A stretch of DNA of 64,000 bases from Lysobacterales bacterium (GTDB lineage: Bacteria > Pseudomonadota > Gammaproteobacteria > Xanthomonadales > Xanthomonadaceae), in the NCBI GenBank assembly GCA_019510195.1, contig JAEKKW010000068.1, forward strand, positions 1-64,000, given 5' to 3'. The position numbers and the translations under genes are program-made. Position 1 is the stretch's first letter. The number at the start of each line of letters is the position of its first letter. The notes under the pieces were generated by a model, which saw only the letters and a list, made by a program, of their open reading frames with translations, had not been told where the DNA came from and made no database searches. Positions 10,587-22,204 of the stretch are shown here, piece by piece.

Positions 10587-11333
10587 ATGCATGACCATGC
10601 GATCCAATGCGTCCACGATCCACTGCTCGTCGCTCTGTCCTACCTGGTTTCGGTGCTCGGTTCGTTCACCGCGTTGCAGCTGGCGGTATCGATCCCGGCC
10701 GCGCGCGGCAGCGGGCAACGCCTGCAATCGGTGCTCGGCTCGGCGGCCGCGCTCGGCGTCGGCGGAATCTGGGCCATGCACTTCATCGCCATGCTCGCCT
10801 GCAAGATGGACATGGCGGTCACCTATGACCTGCCGCTGACCGTGTTGTCGGCCATCATCGGGCTGGCTGCAGTCGCGATCGGACTGGCCATCGTCGGCAC
10901 CGGCCAGTTCAACATGGGCAAGCTGGTCCTCGCCGGCATCCTCACCGGCCTCGGCGTGTCCGGGATGCACTACACCGGGATGGCGGCGATGCGCATGCCC
11001 GCGGAAATCCAGTACGACGGGACGCTGGTCATCGCCTCGGTGGCGATCGCGATCGTCGCGTCTTGCGTGGCACTGTGGCTCGCCTTCAACCTGCGCGGCT
11101 GGGTGCAGATGCTGGGCAGCGCGCTGGTGATGGGCATCGCCGTGTGCGGCATGCACTACACCGGGATGGCTGCAGCCAGGTTCCTCCCCGTCGATGCCGG
11201 CAGCGCCACCAATGGCACCCTCGGCGGCGCCTGGCTCGGCATGGGCATCTTCGCGGTGGCAACGGTCCTGCTCTCGATCACGCTGGTGACCACCATGCTG
11301 CGCCGCCAGCAGCGCGCCGATATCGCGATCTGA
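10587..11333 (+). CDS. MHYT-domain integral membrane sensor protein (no GGDEF/EAL/kinase output)
   Basis: 248 aa; three repeated motifs MHFIAMLACKM, MHYTGMAAMRM, MHYTGMAAARF; ~7 TM segments. Confidence 0.92.
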   Translation: MHDHAIQCVHDPLLVALSYLVSVLGSFTALQLAVSIPAARGSGQRLQSVLGSAAALGVGGIWAMHFIAMLACKMDMAVTYDLPLTVLSAIIGLAAVAIGLAIVGTGQFNMGKLVLAGILTGLGVSGMHYTGMAAMRMPAEIQYDGTLVIASVAIAIVASCVALWLAFNLRGWVQMLGSALVMGIAVCGMHYTGMAAARFLPVDAGSATNGTLGGAWLGMGIFAVATVLLSITLVTTMLRRQQRADIAI

Positions 11334-11357
11334 GTCATACGCATCGCCTGATGCAGG

Positions 11358-11385
11358 ACGGGGCGCCAGTGGCGCCCCGTTTTCG
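11358..11385 (+). terminator. Rho-independent terminator downstream of the MHYT gene
   Basis: cggggcgcc-agt-ggcgccccg followed by ttttc; 9-bp perfect GC stem. Confidence 0.85.
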
Positions 11386-11404
11386 TTTCATCGCGTGGAA
11401 AAAA

Positions 11405-13780
<2,376 letters not shown>

Positions 13781-13796
13781 TCAGGCGATCACGAAG

Positions 13797-14288
13797 TCAC
13801 TTGACCTCGAATTCCTTGGTCTGGACCACGGCGCCGTCGAGCGAAACTTCGACCTTGTACTTGCCGGTCGGGAAACCGTCGGGCTTGCTGATCTTGAAGT
13901 CGGTGACACCCGTACTGGTGAAGCTGACTTCCTTGGCTTCCTCGTTGACGGTCATTGGCGTGCCGTTGTGGTCATAGGTCCACTTCGCGCTCAGCTTGCC
14001 CGGCACGGTGGCGGCGGGATCGCTGGTCGTGGTGGAGACCGCGGCATAGATGGAATCCTTCGGCTTGAAGGTGGTGGCCGGCGCGCTCACCTTGAAATCG
14101 TCGCCTACGGCGCTGCCGAGATCGACCGAGGCAACGGAAGCGGTGGCGGCGGCCGGGGCGGGCGCCGGTGCCGGCGTCGACGTGGCGGCCGGGGCGGGCG
14201 GCGTCTCTTCCTTCTTCTTGCAACCGACGATGGCGACGCTGGCGATCAGCGCCGAAGTGAGGATCAGCGGTAGACGGTTCTGCTTCAT
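13797..14288 (-). CDS. putative lipoprotein, unknown function
   Basis: 163 aa; LTSALIASVAIVGC lipobox followed by KKKEETPPAP and an Ala/Pro-rich linker. Confidence 0.75.
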   Translation of the reverse strand: MKQNRLPLILTSALIASVAIVGCKKKEETPPAPAATSTPAPAPAPAAATASVASVDLGSAVGDDFKVSAPATTFKPKDSIYAAVSTTTSDPAATVPGKLSAKWTYDHNGTPMTVNEEAKEVSFTSTGVTDFKISKPDGFPTGKYKVEVSLDGAVVQTKEFEVK

Positions 14289-14335
14289 GGCAATCCTTCT
14301 CTGGATGAATAATGGGCGTAAGAAAAACGTCGCGC

Positions 14336-14587
14336 TTATTCCGCGGCGGGAATCTTGAGAACCTGGCCCGGCTTGATCTTGTCGGGATCATCGAGGATGT
14401 CGCGATTCGCCTCGAAGATCACGTTGTACTTGTTGGCATGGCCATAGAACTGCTTGGCGATCGCCGACAGCGTATCGCCCGACTTGACCGTGTAACTCTG
14501 TTCACCGGTCCCGCCGCCGTCGCCGGTAATCTGTTCGGTGGAGGTCACGCTGGACTGGACGTTGCTGAAATCGGGTTCGTTGCTCAT
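14336..14587 (-). CDS. small LysM domain protein
   Basis: 83 aa from the internal ATG at 14587 with SD-like [56 protein letters not shown]. Confidence 0.88.
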   Translation of the reverse strand: MSNEPDFSNVQSSVTSTEQITGDGGGTGEQSYTVKSGDTLSAIAKQFYGHANKYNVIFEANRDILDDPDKIKPGQVLKIPAAE

Positions 14588-14678
14588 GATGGACTCCTTG
14601 GCCCTCGGAAAGATGAGGCGAGCCGACGATGCCACGGCCGATGTTAAGGGATCATCACGTCCGTATTCATTTTGTGCG

Positions 14679-15491
14679 TCACTGGCGTGGCGTTCTCCAC
14701 ACTTCCAGTGCTTCGCCATTCGCGGTCGCGCGCCAGGGATTGATGTCCAGCCCGCCGCGACGGGTATAGCGCGCCTCCACCGACAGCATCTGCGGCCGGC
14801 AACGCGCCAATACGTCGACGAAAATCCGCTCGACGCATTGTTCGTGGAATTCGCGCTGGTCGCGGAAGCCGACGACGTAGCGCAGCAGGCCTTCGCGATC
14901 GATGCGCGGGCCGTTGTAACGAATCAGCAATGTTGCCCAGTCGGGCTGGCCGGTCACCGGGCAATTCGATTTCAACAGGTGCGAGACCAGGGTTTCCTCG
15001 ACATCATCCCCATTCCCCGCCAACAATGACGGATCGGGCGGCCCGTAGTGGTCGATGGCGATGTCGAGTCCGTCGATGCACGCGCCGCCCTCGTCTTCGT
15101 GGACTGGCGGCAGCCCGAAGCGCATCCGCACCGGCGCGGCGGCGGCATTCGACAAGTCGCGCTCGATGATGGCGCGCAAGGCATCCGGCGAAGCGACGCG
15201 GCGGGCATTGAAGGAGTTGAGGTAGAGTTTGAACGATTTCGATTCGACCAGGTTCGGCGACGTCGCCGGCACCTCGAAGATCGCCGTCGCCACCTGCGGC
15301 TTGCCGCGGCCATCGAGCCAACCCAATTCATACCCCTGCCAGCGATCGTGGCCGATGAAGGGCAAGGCATCGGCGCGGATGCCGATTTCGTCGCGGCCCT
15401 GCGCGCGCGAGATCGGGAACAGCAGCGACGGGTCGTAGTGTTGCGGGTAGGCGACTTCGCGGCCGAGCAGGCTGTCTTCGGGGGTATGCAT
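14679..15491 (-). CDS. queF: NADPH-dependent 7-cyano-7-deazaguanine reductase QueF
   Basis: [80 protein letters not shown]. Confidence 0.95.
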   Translation of the reverse strand: MHTPEDSLLGREVAYPQHYDPSLLFPISRAQGRDEIGIRADALPFIGHDRWQGYELGWLDGRGKPQVATAIFEVPATSPNLVESKSFKLYLNSFNARRVASPDALRAIIERDLSNAAAAPVRMRFGLPPVHEDEGGACIDGLDIAIDHYGPPDPSLLAGNGDDVEETLVSHLLKSNCPVTGQPDWATLLIRYNGPRIDREGLLRYVVGFRDQREFHEQCVERIFVDVLARCRPQMLSVEARYTRRGGLDINPWRATANGEALEVWRTPRQ

Positions 15492-15547
15492 GGGGGAATT
15501 ATCGCCCGGCACGGGCCTACACCGCATAATGACCACCGGAGGTCCCA

Positions 15548-17371
15548 ATGCCCGACAGTGGTTTGCAACTCGCCCTCGTGTTCCTGCTGGCCGCGGTCGT
15601 CGCGGTGCCGGTGTTCAAGCGTTTTGGCCTGGGTGCGGTGCTCGGCTATCTCGCCGCTGGCGTATTGCTCGGGCCGCATGCGCTGAAAGTGGTCTCCGAC
15701 CCCGAACGTGTGCTCACCGCCAGCGAAATCGGCGTGGTGATGATGCTGTTCGTGATCGGCCTCGAATTGTCGCTGCCGCGACTCAAGGTGATGCGCGGCG
15801 CGGTGTTTGGCGTCGGCGCGTTGCAGGTCGCGTTGACCGCGCTGGTGCTGGGCGCGATCTGCCTCTTCCGTGGTTCCGACTTCAACTCCGCGCTGGTGAT
15901 CGGCGTCGCGCTCGCGCTGTCGTCGACCGCGGTCGGGCTGCAACTGCTGTCGGAACGTGGCGAACTCAACAGCGACCACGGCCGCCTCGCCTTCGCCATC
16001 CTGCTGTTCCAGGACATCGCGGCGATCCCGCTGCTGGCCGCGATCCCGCTGCTCGGCAACGTGCAGCATGCGGATGTTTCGCCATGGCTCGCGGTCAGCA
16101 AGGCGATCGGCGCGATCGCGGTACTGCTGCTCGGCGGTCGCCTGCTGTTGCGCCAGCTGTTCAAGATCGTTGCCCGCACCGGCATGCCGGAAGTGTTCAC
16201 CGCCGCCGCGTTGCTGGTGGTGCTGGGCAGCGCGTGGTTCCTGGAGCTCGCGGGCCTGAGCGCCGGCCTCGGCGCCTTCATCGCCGGCGTCATCCTCGCC
16301 GATTCCGAATTCCGCCACGAACTGGAATCGCAGATCCAGCCGTTCGAAGGCCTGTTGCTCGGCCTGTTCTTCATGGCGGTCGGCATGAGCATCGACCTGC
16401 GCGAAGTCGCCGCGCATCCGGCGCTGATCGCGTCGGGCGTCGCCGTGCTGATGATGGTGAAATTCATCCTCCTGTTCGCGATCGGGCGCGCGCCCGGCAA
16501 GCTCGACACCCGCGGCGCGTTGCTGCTGGCCTCGGTGTTGTCGCTCGGCGGCGAATTCGCCTTCGTGGTGTTCAACGAAGCCCAGCGCGTGCGCCTGCTG
16601 CCGGCAGAAATGCGCGACCAGCTGGCCGCGATCGTCGGCCTGTCGATGGCGGTGACGCCGTTGCTGGTGATTGGCGTGAGCAGACTGGTGGGGCGCAAGC
16701 GCAAGAAGCCCGACGATCGTCCGTTCGACGACATCCCGGACGACCAGCCGCAGGTGATGATTGCCGGTTTCGGCCGCTTCGGCCAGATCGTCGCGCGCCT
16801 GCTGTTCACCCAGAACATCCGCTTCGTCGCCATCGATTCCGATGTCGAACAGGTGGAATTCTTCCGCCGCTTCGGCAATCCCATCTATTACGGTGATCCC
16901 AGCAAGCCGGAACTGCTGCGTTCGGCCGGCGCCGAACACGTCCGCCTGTTCGTGGTGGCGATGGGCAGCGTCGAGGACAGCCTGCGCACGGTGCGCCTGA
17001 TTCGCCGTTTCAACCCCGGTGCGACCATTCTTGCCCGTGCCCGCGATCGCAGGCACGCCTGGCAATTGATGGATTTCGGCGTCACCCCGATCCGCGAGAC
17101 GTTCTTCTCCGCGCTCAAGACCGGACGCGAAGCCCTGATCGCACTGGGCATGCCGGCGGACATGGCCGACGACCGCATGCGCCGCTTCAAGGCCGCCGAC
17201 GAACGCATGCTGGCCGCGCAACACCTGGTGTACGACGACGAGGAAGCGCTGAAGCAGACCTCGGCCGAAGCGCGCAAGGAACTGGAACAACTGTTCGCCG
17301 CCGACAAGGGCGAAGGCCTGCTGGGATCGGTGGTGCGGGAAGCGGTGACGTCGGAAGAACAACCGGACTAG
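15548..17371 (+). CDS. CPA2 family monovalent cation:proton antiporter (KefB/KefC-like) with TrkA-N domain
   Basis: 607 aa; multi-TM N-terminus, [33 protein letters not shown]. Confidence 0.93.
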   Translation: MPDSGLQLALVFLLAAVVAVPVFKRFGLGAVLGYLAAGVLLGPHALKVVSDPERVLTASEIGVVMMLFVIGLELSLPRLKVMRGAVFGVGALQVALTALVLGAICLFRGSDFNSALVIGVALALSSTAVGLQLLSERGELNSDHGRLAFAILLFQDIAAIPLLAAIPLLGNVQHADVSPWLAVSKAIGAIAVLLLGGRLLLRQLFKIVARTGMPEVFTAAALLVVLGSAWFLELAGLSAGLGAFIAGVILADSEFRHELESQIQPFEGLLLGLFFMAVGMSIDLREVAAHPALIASGVAVLMMVKFILLFAIGRAPGKLDTRGALLLASVLSLGGEFAFVVFNEAQRVRLLPAEMRDQLAAIVGLSMAVTPLLVIGVSRLVGRKRKKPDDRPFDDIPDDQPQVMIAGFGRFGQIVARLLFTQNIRFVAIDSDVEQVEFFRRFGNPIYYGDPSKPELLRSAGAEHVRLFVVAMGSVEDSLRTVRLIRRFNPGATILARARDRRHAWQLMDFGVTPIRETFFSALKTGREALIALGMPADMADDRMRRFKAADERMLAAQHLVYDDEEALKQTSAEARKELEQLFAADKGEGLLGSVVREAVTSEEQPD

Positions 17372-18084
17372 CGCAGCAGATCGAAAACGACCTGAACGCT
17401 TTCGTTGAACTCGATGGTGGGCGCGATGTACTGTCCGGCAGACACGACTCCGGGGGCGTTCATGGCGGTCACGGTCACCGTAGCGAGCTCTCCCCTGCCA
17501 TAACGGCTTGCCAGAGAAGATGCGACGCTGTTGATGCTGTAGATCTTGCCGAGCGTCGCGCCATACGCCATCGCGAGTTCTGTCGCGCGTTCGCGACTCT
17601 GCGCCGCCGCCTTGCGTCGCGCTTCCTGCCGCAACGCATCTTCATTGCTGGATTCGAAGGTGACCGAATCGATTTCGTTCATGCCGGCGGCAAGCCCTGC
17701 ATCCATCAGTGCATTGAGCTTGGAAACATCGCGCAGATGCACGCTGACATTGCGCGATCCGCGGAATCCACGCGACACCTTGCGGTTGTTCTGCCACTCG
17801 AAATCCTCGCCCAGAGAAATCGCCGAGGCGGAGACGTCCGCTTCGGAAATCCTGTTTCGCTTCAGCACTTCGAGATAGCCGTTGACCGCGGCATCGACCG
17901 CCTGTTTCGCGTTTGCCGCGACGGCATCGCGCTTCGACACCGACAGCACGATCCGCGCCATGTCCGGCGCCACCGACACCTTGCCCTCGCCGCTCGTCAC
18001 CACGTGCGGGCCATCCGGCAATGGCGTGCCGGCGTTCGCTGCTCCAGCCAGTGCCAGCAATCCGGACATCACGATCATGCGCAT
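17368..18084 (-). CDS. SIMPL domain-containing (DUF541) secreted protein
   Basis: 238 aa with signal peptide; VVTSGEGKVSVAPDMARIVLSVSKRD. Confidence 0.88.
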   Translation of the reverse strand: MRMIVMSGLLALAGAANAGTPLPDGPHVVTSGEGKVSVAPDMARIVLSVSKRDAVAANAKQAVDAAVNGYLEVLKRNRISEADVSASAISLGEDFEWQNNRKVSRGFRGSRNVSVHLRDVSKLNALMDAGLAAGMNEIDSVTFESSNEDALRQEARRKAAAQSRERATELAMAYGATLGKIYSINSVASSLASRYGRGELATVTVTAMNAPGVVSAGQYIAPTIEFNESVQVVFDLLR

Positions 18085-18119
18085 CGGCTTCTCCCCTGAA
18101 GTGTCTGCCCGATCCTACC

Positions 18120-19229
18120 TCAGCCGAGGTGATGCAGCCCGAGGTATTCCGCCGACTGCATCTCGACCAGGCGCGAAGTGGTGCGTTCGAACATCGCCGC
18201 CAGGCGCGCGCCGCGATAGAGATAGACCGACACGGCATCCGCGGTGCACACCAGCTTGACGCGGCGATCGTAGAACTCGTCGATGGCATTGATGAAGCGT
18301 CGCGCGGGATCGTCGTTGCCGCCGTCGAACACCGGGATGCCACCGACCAGCACGGTATGGAATTCCTGCGCGATCTCGATGTAATCACCGGTGCCGCGCG
18401 GTCCGTCGCACAACGCGGCGAAATCGAACCAGACCATGCCCTTGCTGCGCGCGCGCACCGGAATGCGCCGGCCTTCGATGATGAGCCCGGCGTCGAGGTG
18501 GGCATCGTCGCCGCCGAGTTCGTGCCAGCGCTGTTCCAGCCACGCGTCCGATTGAGCATCCAGTGGTGCGCGATATACCGGCGATCGCGTCAGCGCGCGC
18601 AGGCGGTAATCGGTTTCGCTGGGGATCTCCAGCACGTGGCAATGGCGTTCCAGCAGGTCGATCGCCGGCAGGAAGCTCGCGCGCTGCAGGCCATCACGAT
18701 AGAGATTGGCCGGCGCGGTGTTCGATGTCGTCACCAGGGTCACGCCGCCATCGAACAATCCACGCAACAGCCGCGACAGCAGCATCGCGTCGCCGATGTC
18801 GGTGACGACGAATTCATCGAGCACGAGTACCTGCAAGGTCTCGCGCCATTCGCGCGCGACGATGGCGAGCGGATCGGCTTCACCGGCGTGATCGCGCAGG
18901 CGCGCGTGCAATTCGCGCATGAACCGATGGAAATGCGTGCGTTGCTTGCGCGCGACCGGCAGGCCATCGTAGAAGAGATCGACCAGGAAGGTCTTGCCGC
19001 GGCCGACACCGCCCCACAGGTAGAGCCCGGCCACTTCGCGCGGCGCGCCATCGCCGCCGAACAGGCGCGAGAACAGGCCTGCCGCCTGCGCCGGTTCGGC
19101 GACGAGTTCGCGATGGATGCGATCGAGTTCGACCAATACCGCGCGCTGGGCGGGATCGTCCTGCCAGTCGCCGCGCGCCGCGCCTTCGGCATAACGCTGG
19201 CTTGGCAGCGGCGCCGCTTCCGCACTCAT
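18120..19229 (-). CDS. zapE: AFG1-family ATPase, cell division protein ZapE
   Basis: GLYLWGGVGRGKTFLVDLFYDGLP, HFHRFMRELHARL, LDEFVVTDIGDAMLL; start at 19229 gives ATGA overlap with the upstream hydrolase. Confidence 0.92.
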   Translation of the reverse strand: MSAEAAPLPSQRYAEGAARGDWQDDPAQRAVLVELDRIHRELVAEPAQAAGLFSRLFGGDGAPREVAGLYLWGGVGRGKTFLVDLFYDGLPVARKQRTHFHRFMRELHARLRDHAGEADPLAIVAREWRETLQVLVLDEFVVTDIGDAMLLSRLLRGLFDGGVTLVTTSNTAPANLYRDGLQRASFLPAIDLLERHCHVLEIPSETDYRLRALTRSPVYRAPLDAQSDAWLEQRWHELGGDDAHLDAGLIIEGRRIPVRARSKGMVWFDFAALCDGPRGTGDYIEIAQEFHTVLVGGIPVFDGGNDDPARRFINAIDEFYDRRVKLVCTADAVSVYLYRGARLAAMFERTTSRLVEMQSAEYLGLHHLG

Positions 19230-19876
19230 GCCGCGGGCGGCAGCAACGGTTGCGCCCACTGCTGGATCACCTGGCGCAGGTCGATCAATTTGCGATGGAA
19301 GAAGTGCGAGGTCTCGGGCATGCGCACCAGCGTCGGCGGTTTCGGCAGCGCGGCGATCCAGTCGAATACCGCCTTGGGCTCGACGATCTCGTCAGCCTCG
19401 CCCATCACCACCAGCCACGGCACCTGCGGCAGTTCGATCCGGCTGAAGTCCCAGCCGCGGCCCGCAACCGGCGGCGCGATCGAGATCACCGCATCGGCAC
19501 GCAGCTCGACCGCGTTCTTCAGTGTCACGAAGGAACCGAAACTGAAACCGGCCAGCCATACCGCATCCGCGGGACGCTCGGCGCGTAGCCAGGCGGCGAC
19601 GGCGCGGAGGTCGTCGCTTTCGCCGACGCCATGGTCGAATTCGCCTGCGCTGTTGCCGGTGCCGCGGAAGTTGAAACGCAGCGTGGTGATGCCGAGCTCG
19701 CGCAGCGCGCGCGCCGTCGTCGTCACCACCTTGTTGTCCATGGTGCCGCCGTCGGTCGGCAACGGATGGCAGACGATGGCACAGACGCCGCGAGGGGCGA
19801 CGCCGTCATCGGGAAATTCGAGTTTCGCTTCCAGTACGCCGACCGGGCCCTGCAGCTGCAAGGCGGTATCGGCCAC
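19226..19876 (-). CDS. alpha/beta hydrolase (dienelactone hydrolase-like)
   Basis: 216 aa; CHPLPTDGGTMDNKVV, FNFRGTGNSAGEFDHG, WLAGFSFGSFV. Confidence 0.9.
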   Translation of the reverse strand: MADTALQLQGPVGVLEAKLEFPDDGVAPRGVCAIVCHPLPTDGGTMDNKVVTTTARALRELGITTLRFNFRGTGNSAGEFDHGVGESDDLRAVAAWLRAERPADAVWLAGFSFGSFVTLKNAVELRADAVISIAPPVAGRGWDFSRIELPQVPWLVVMGEADEIVEPKAVFDWIAALPKPPTLVRMPETSHFFHRKLIDLRQVIQQWAQPLLPPAA

Positions 19877-20401
19877 TTACTTGCCGGTGGCCTGCGCCAC
19901 CATCCAGTCCACCGTCGCCTTGACCTGGTCGTCGGTCAGCGCCGGGTTGCCGCCCTTGGCCGGCATCGCGCCGGAGTTGCCGGTGAAGCCTTCGATCGCA
20001 TGCTTGTACAAGGTGTCCTTGCCTTCGGCCGCGCGTGCCGCCCAGTGCGAGGCGTCGAGCGTCGGCGCGCCGCCAGCGCCGCTGGTGTGGCAGCCGGTGC
20101 AGAGGTTGCCGAAGATGGTCTTGCCGTCGGTGGTGCCGCCGTAGGCGACTTGCGAGGCGGCGCGCTTCTTCGCGGCTTCGTCGGCGGCGGCCTGTTCGAT
20201 CTTGCCTTCTTCGCCGGCATAGACCGCGCCGACCGGCGCGATGCGCGCTTCGGTCTGCGCCGCGGCCTGCGGCGTCACTTCGTACGTGTGGTACTTGGCC
20301 GCCAGATGGCTGCCGAGAATGATCAGGATGATCGTGGTCGCCAGCAGGAAGGCAATCACCATCGAGAATTTCTTCAGGAAGTCGAGATCGGATCGATTCA
20401 C
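19877..20401 (-). CDS. membrane-anchored cytochrome c5-type protein
   Basis: VNRSDLDFLKKFSMVIAFLLATTIILIILGSHLA anchor; CTGCH heme motif; GAMPAKGGNPALTDDQVKATVDWMV. GTG 20401 start inferred (ORF to 20437). Confidence 0.87.
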   Translation of the reverse strand: MNRSDLDFLKKFSMVIAFLLATTIILIILGSHLAAKYHTYEVTPQAAAQTEARIAPVGAVYAGEEGKIEQAAADEAAKKRAASQVAYGGTTDGKTIFGNLCTGCHTSGAGGAPTLDASHWAARAAEGKDTLYKHAIEGFTGNSGAMPAKGGNPALTDDQVKATVDWMVAQATGK

Positions 20402-20542
20402 GCGCGTGCACCCGGGGCTGTGCAGCCCCGGCCGCACTCAGCTATTCAGTATACGGAAAGCCCCGATCCCGAGCCAGCCAAGGCATCTTGACGCGGCCAT
20501 GCGATATTTCGCCGGCGCCAATCGGGCGCAGGTGGAGTCCCG

Positions 20543-21262
20543 GTGATGAAGAAACTTGCGGCGGAGTTCCTCGGTACCTTCTGGCTGGTCCTGGGCGGTT
20601 GTGGCAGCGCAGTGCTGGCCGCCAAGTTCGGCGGCGACGGCAATCCCCTCGGCATCGGCTTCGTCGGCGTGGCCCTGGCCTTCGGCCTGACCGTACTGAC
20701 CGGTGCCTATGCCTTCGGCCACATCTCGGGCGCCCACTTCAATCCCGCGGTCAGCATCGGCCTGGTCGCGGGCGGACGCTTCCCCGCGAAGGACCTGCCC
20801 GGCTACGTGATCGCCCAGGTCCTGGGTGGTGCGCTGGCGGCTTTCATCCTTTACCAGATCGCCAGCGGCAGGGACGGCTTCGCGATCGATCCCGCCTCGG
20901 CTGGCGCCTTTGCCAGCAATGGTTATGGCGCGCTGTCGCCCGGAGGCTATTCGCTCGGCGCGGCCTTCCTGTGCGAAGTGGTGATGACCGCGGTCTTCCT
21001 GATCGTGATCATGGGTTCGACCCACGGCAAGGCACCGGCCGGCTTTGCGCCGATCGCGATAGGCCTGGCGCTGACCCTGATCCACCTCATCAGCATTCCG
21101 GTCACCAACACTTCGGTGAACCCGGCGCGTTCGACCGCGGTGGCGCTGTTCGCCGGCAGCGGCACGATCGGCCAGTTGTGGCTGTTCTGGGTGGCGCCGG
21201 CGATCGGCGGCATCCTCGGCGGCGTGATCTACCGCTGGCTGGGCAGCGACAAGGCTGCCTGA
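20543..21262 (+). CDS. aqpZ: aquaporin Z
   Basis: 239 aa; two NPA boxes ([25 protein letters not shown]). Confidence 0.95.
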   Translation: MMKKLAAEFLGTFWLVLGGCGSAVLAAKFGGDGNPLGIGFVGVALAFGLTVLTGAYAFGHISGAHFNPAVSIGLVAGGRFPAKDLPGYVIAQVLGGALAAFILYQIASGRDGFAIDPASAGAFASNGYGALSPGGYSLGAAFLCEVVMTAVFLIVIMGSTHGKAPAGFAPIAIGLALTLIHLISIPVTNTSVNPARSTAVALFAGSGTIGQLWLFWVAPAIGGILGGVIYRWLGSDKAA

Positions 21263-21270
21263 AGTCGCCA

Positions 21271-21395
21271 CCGGCGGCGCCGGAGCGGTTCGTCCGCATG
21301 ACCGACCATACGAGGCATGGATGCCGAGTCGAGCCTACATGGACGTACTTGCGGCGTGTCGGGCATGTGGACAACCGCGGAAGGCGCTCAGCCGG
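21271..21395 (+). repeat. Dispersed structured palindromic element, copy A
   Basis: ccggc..gcgcc..GCGGTTcGTCCGCATG..CCGAC..GGCATGGATGCC..CTACATGGACGTA..GTCGG..CATGTGGACAACCGC..ggcgc..gccgg; same order of inverted arms as copies B and C. Confidence 0.88.
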
Positions 21396-21415
21396 GCGAT
21401 ACGCACTCCGGCAAC

Positions 21416-21838
21416 TCAGCTTCGGCGCCGGATCACCGCCAGCGTCAAACGCGAAATGCAGACGAGTTCGCCTGCCTCGTTCTCGATCTTCATTTCCCAG
21501 ACCTGGGTCGATCGTCCGACATGCAGCGGCCGGGCGGTGCCGGTGACCACGCCCTCGCGCACGCCGCGCAAATGATTGGCGTTGATCTCGATGCCGACCA
21601 CGCCTTCGTCCTCCCCCACGCACAGGCCGGCGGCCGTGCTGCCGAGGGTTTCCGCCAGCGCCGCCGAGGCGCCGCCATGCAGCAAGCCGTAGGGCTGGTG
21701 GGTGCGGGCATCCACCGGCATCGTCGCGCGCACGTAGTCGGCGCCCAGTTCGGTGAAGACGATGCCGAGTGGTTCCATCAGGGTGTTGCGGGATAAAGCA
21801 TTCAGCTGGTCGAGCGTGACCTGGCGACGGAACGGCAT
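21416..21838 (-). CDS. hotdog-fold thioesterase (PaaI/YdiI-like)
   Basis: 140 aa; MPVDARTHQPYGLLHGGASAALAETLGSTAA. Confidence 0.9.
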   Translation of the reverse strand: MPFRRQVTLDQLNALSRNTLMEPLGIVFTELGADYVRATMPVDARTHQPYGLLHGGASAALAETLGSTAAGLCVGEDEGVVGIEINANHLRGVREGVVTGTARPLHVGRSTQVWEMKIENEAGELVCISRLTLAVIRRRS

Positions 21839-21904
21839 GCGGGCGTTCTTTGGTGACGGGGACGACGCCAGACTAACCGACTCAGCTGGTCAGGCCAGGG
21901 TGGA

Positions 21905-22093
21905 TCAGCGCAGGGTGAAGCGTGCCGGGGCCCAGTCGCGGGTATAGCGGGGGCGCTGGACGTAACCGCTGCTGCGGCCATATCCGGTGCCGAAGGGAGC
22001 GGCTTCCTGGCGTTCGTAGGTGGACGGATTGGCGTGCGCGACCTGCGGGCTCATCGGGCGGCGAACGGTCTTGGGGGCGGCGTAGGCATACAT
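21905..22093 (-). CDS. hypothetical 62-aa Arg/Tyr/Pro-rich basic protein
   Basis: MYAYAAPKTVRRPMSPQVAHANPSTYERQEAAPFGTGYGRSSGYVQRPRYTRDWAPARFTLR, preceded by AAGGAG SD. Confidence 0.55.
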   Translation of the reverse strand: MYAYAAPKTVRRPMSPQVAHANPSTYERQEAAPFGTGYGRSSGYVQRPRYTRDWAPARFTLR

Positions 22094-22204
22094 GGCGGAC
22101 TCCTTGTTGGTGTGATGTTGTTTCGGTGTGTTGGTAAAGTACAACACCAAATCGACTTTGGCCCCTGCCAGAAGTCACACAACTGGAGTCATGGATCGAA
22201 GGGT

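Noticed and set aside
15492-15547. Possible preQ1 riboswitch upstream of queF
   Set aside because: Only ~56 bp separates queF from the divergent antiporter gene and no aptamer-like sequence was apparent.
14972-17362. 796-aa minus-strand ORF
   Set aside because: Antisense shadow of the CPA2 antiporter.
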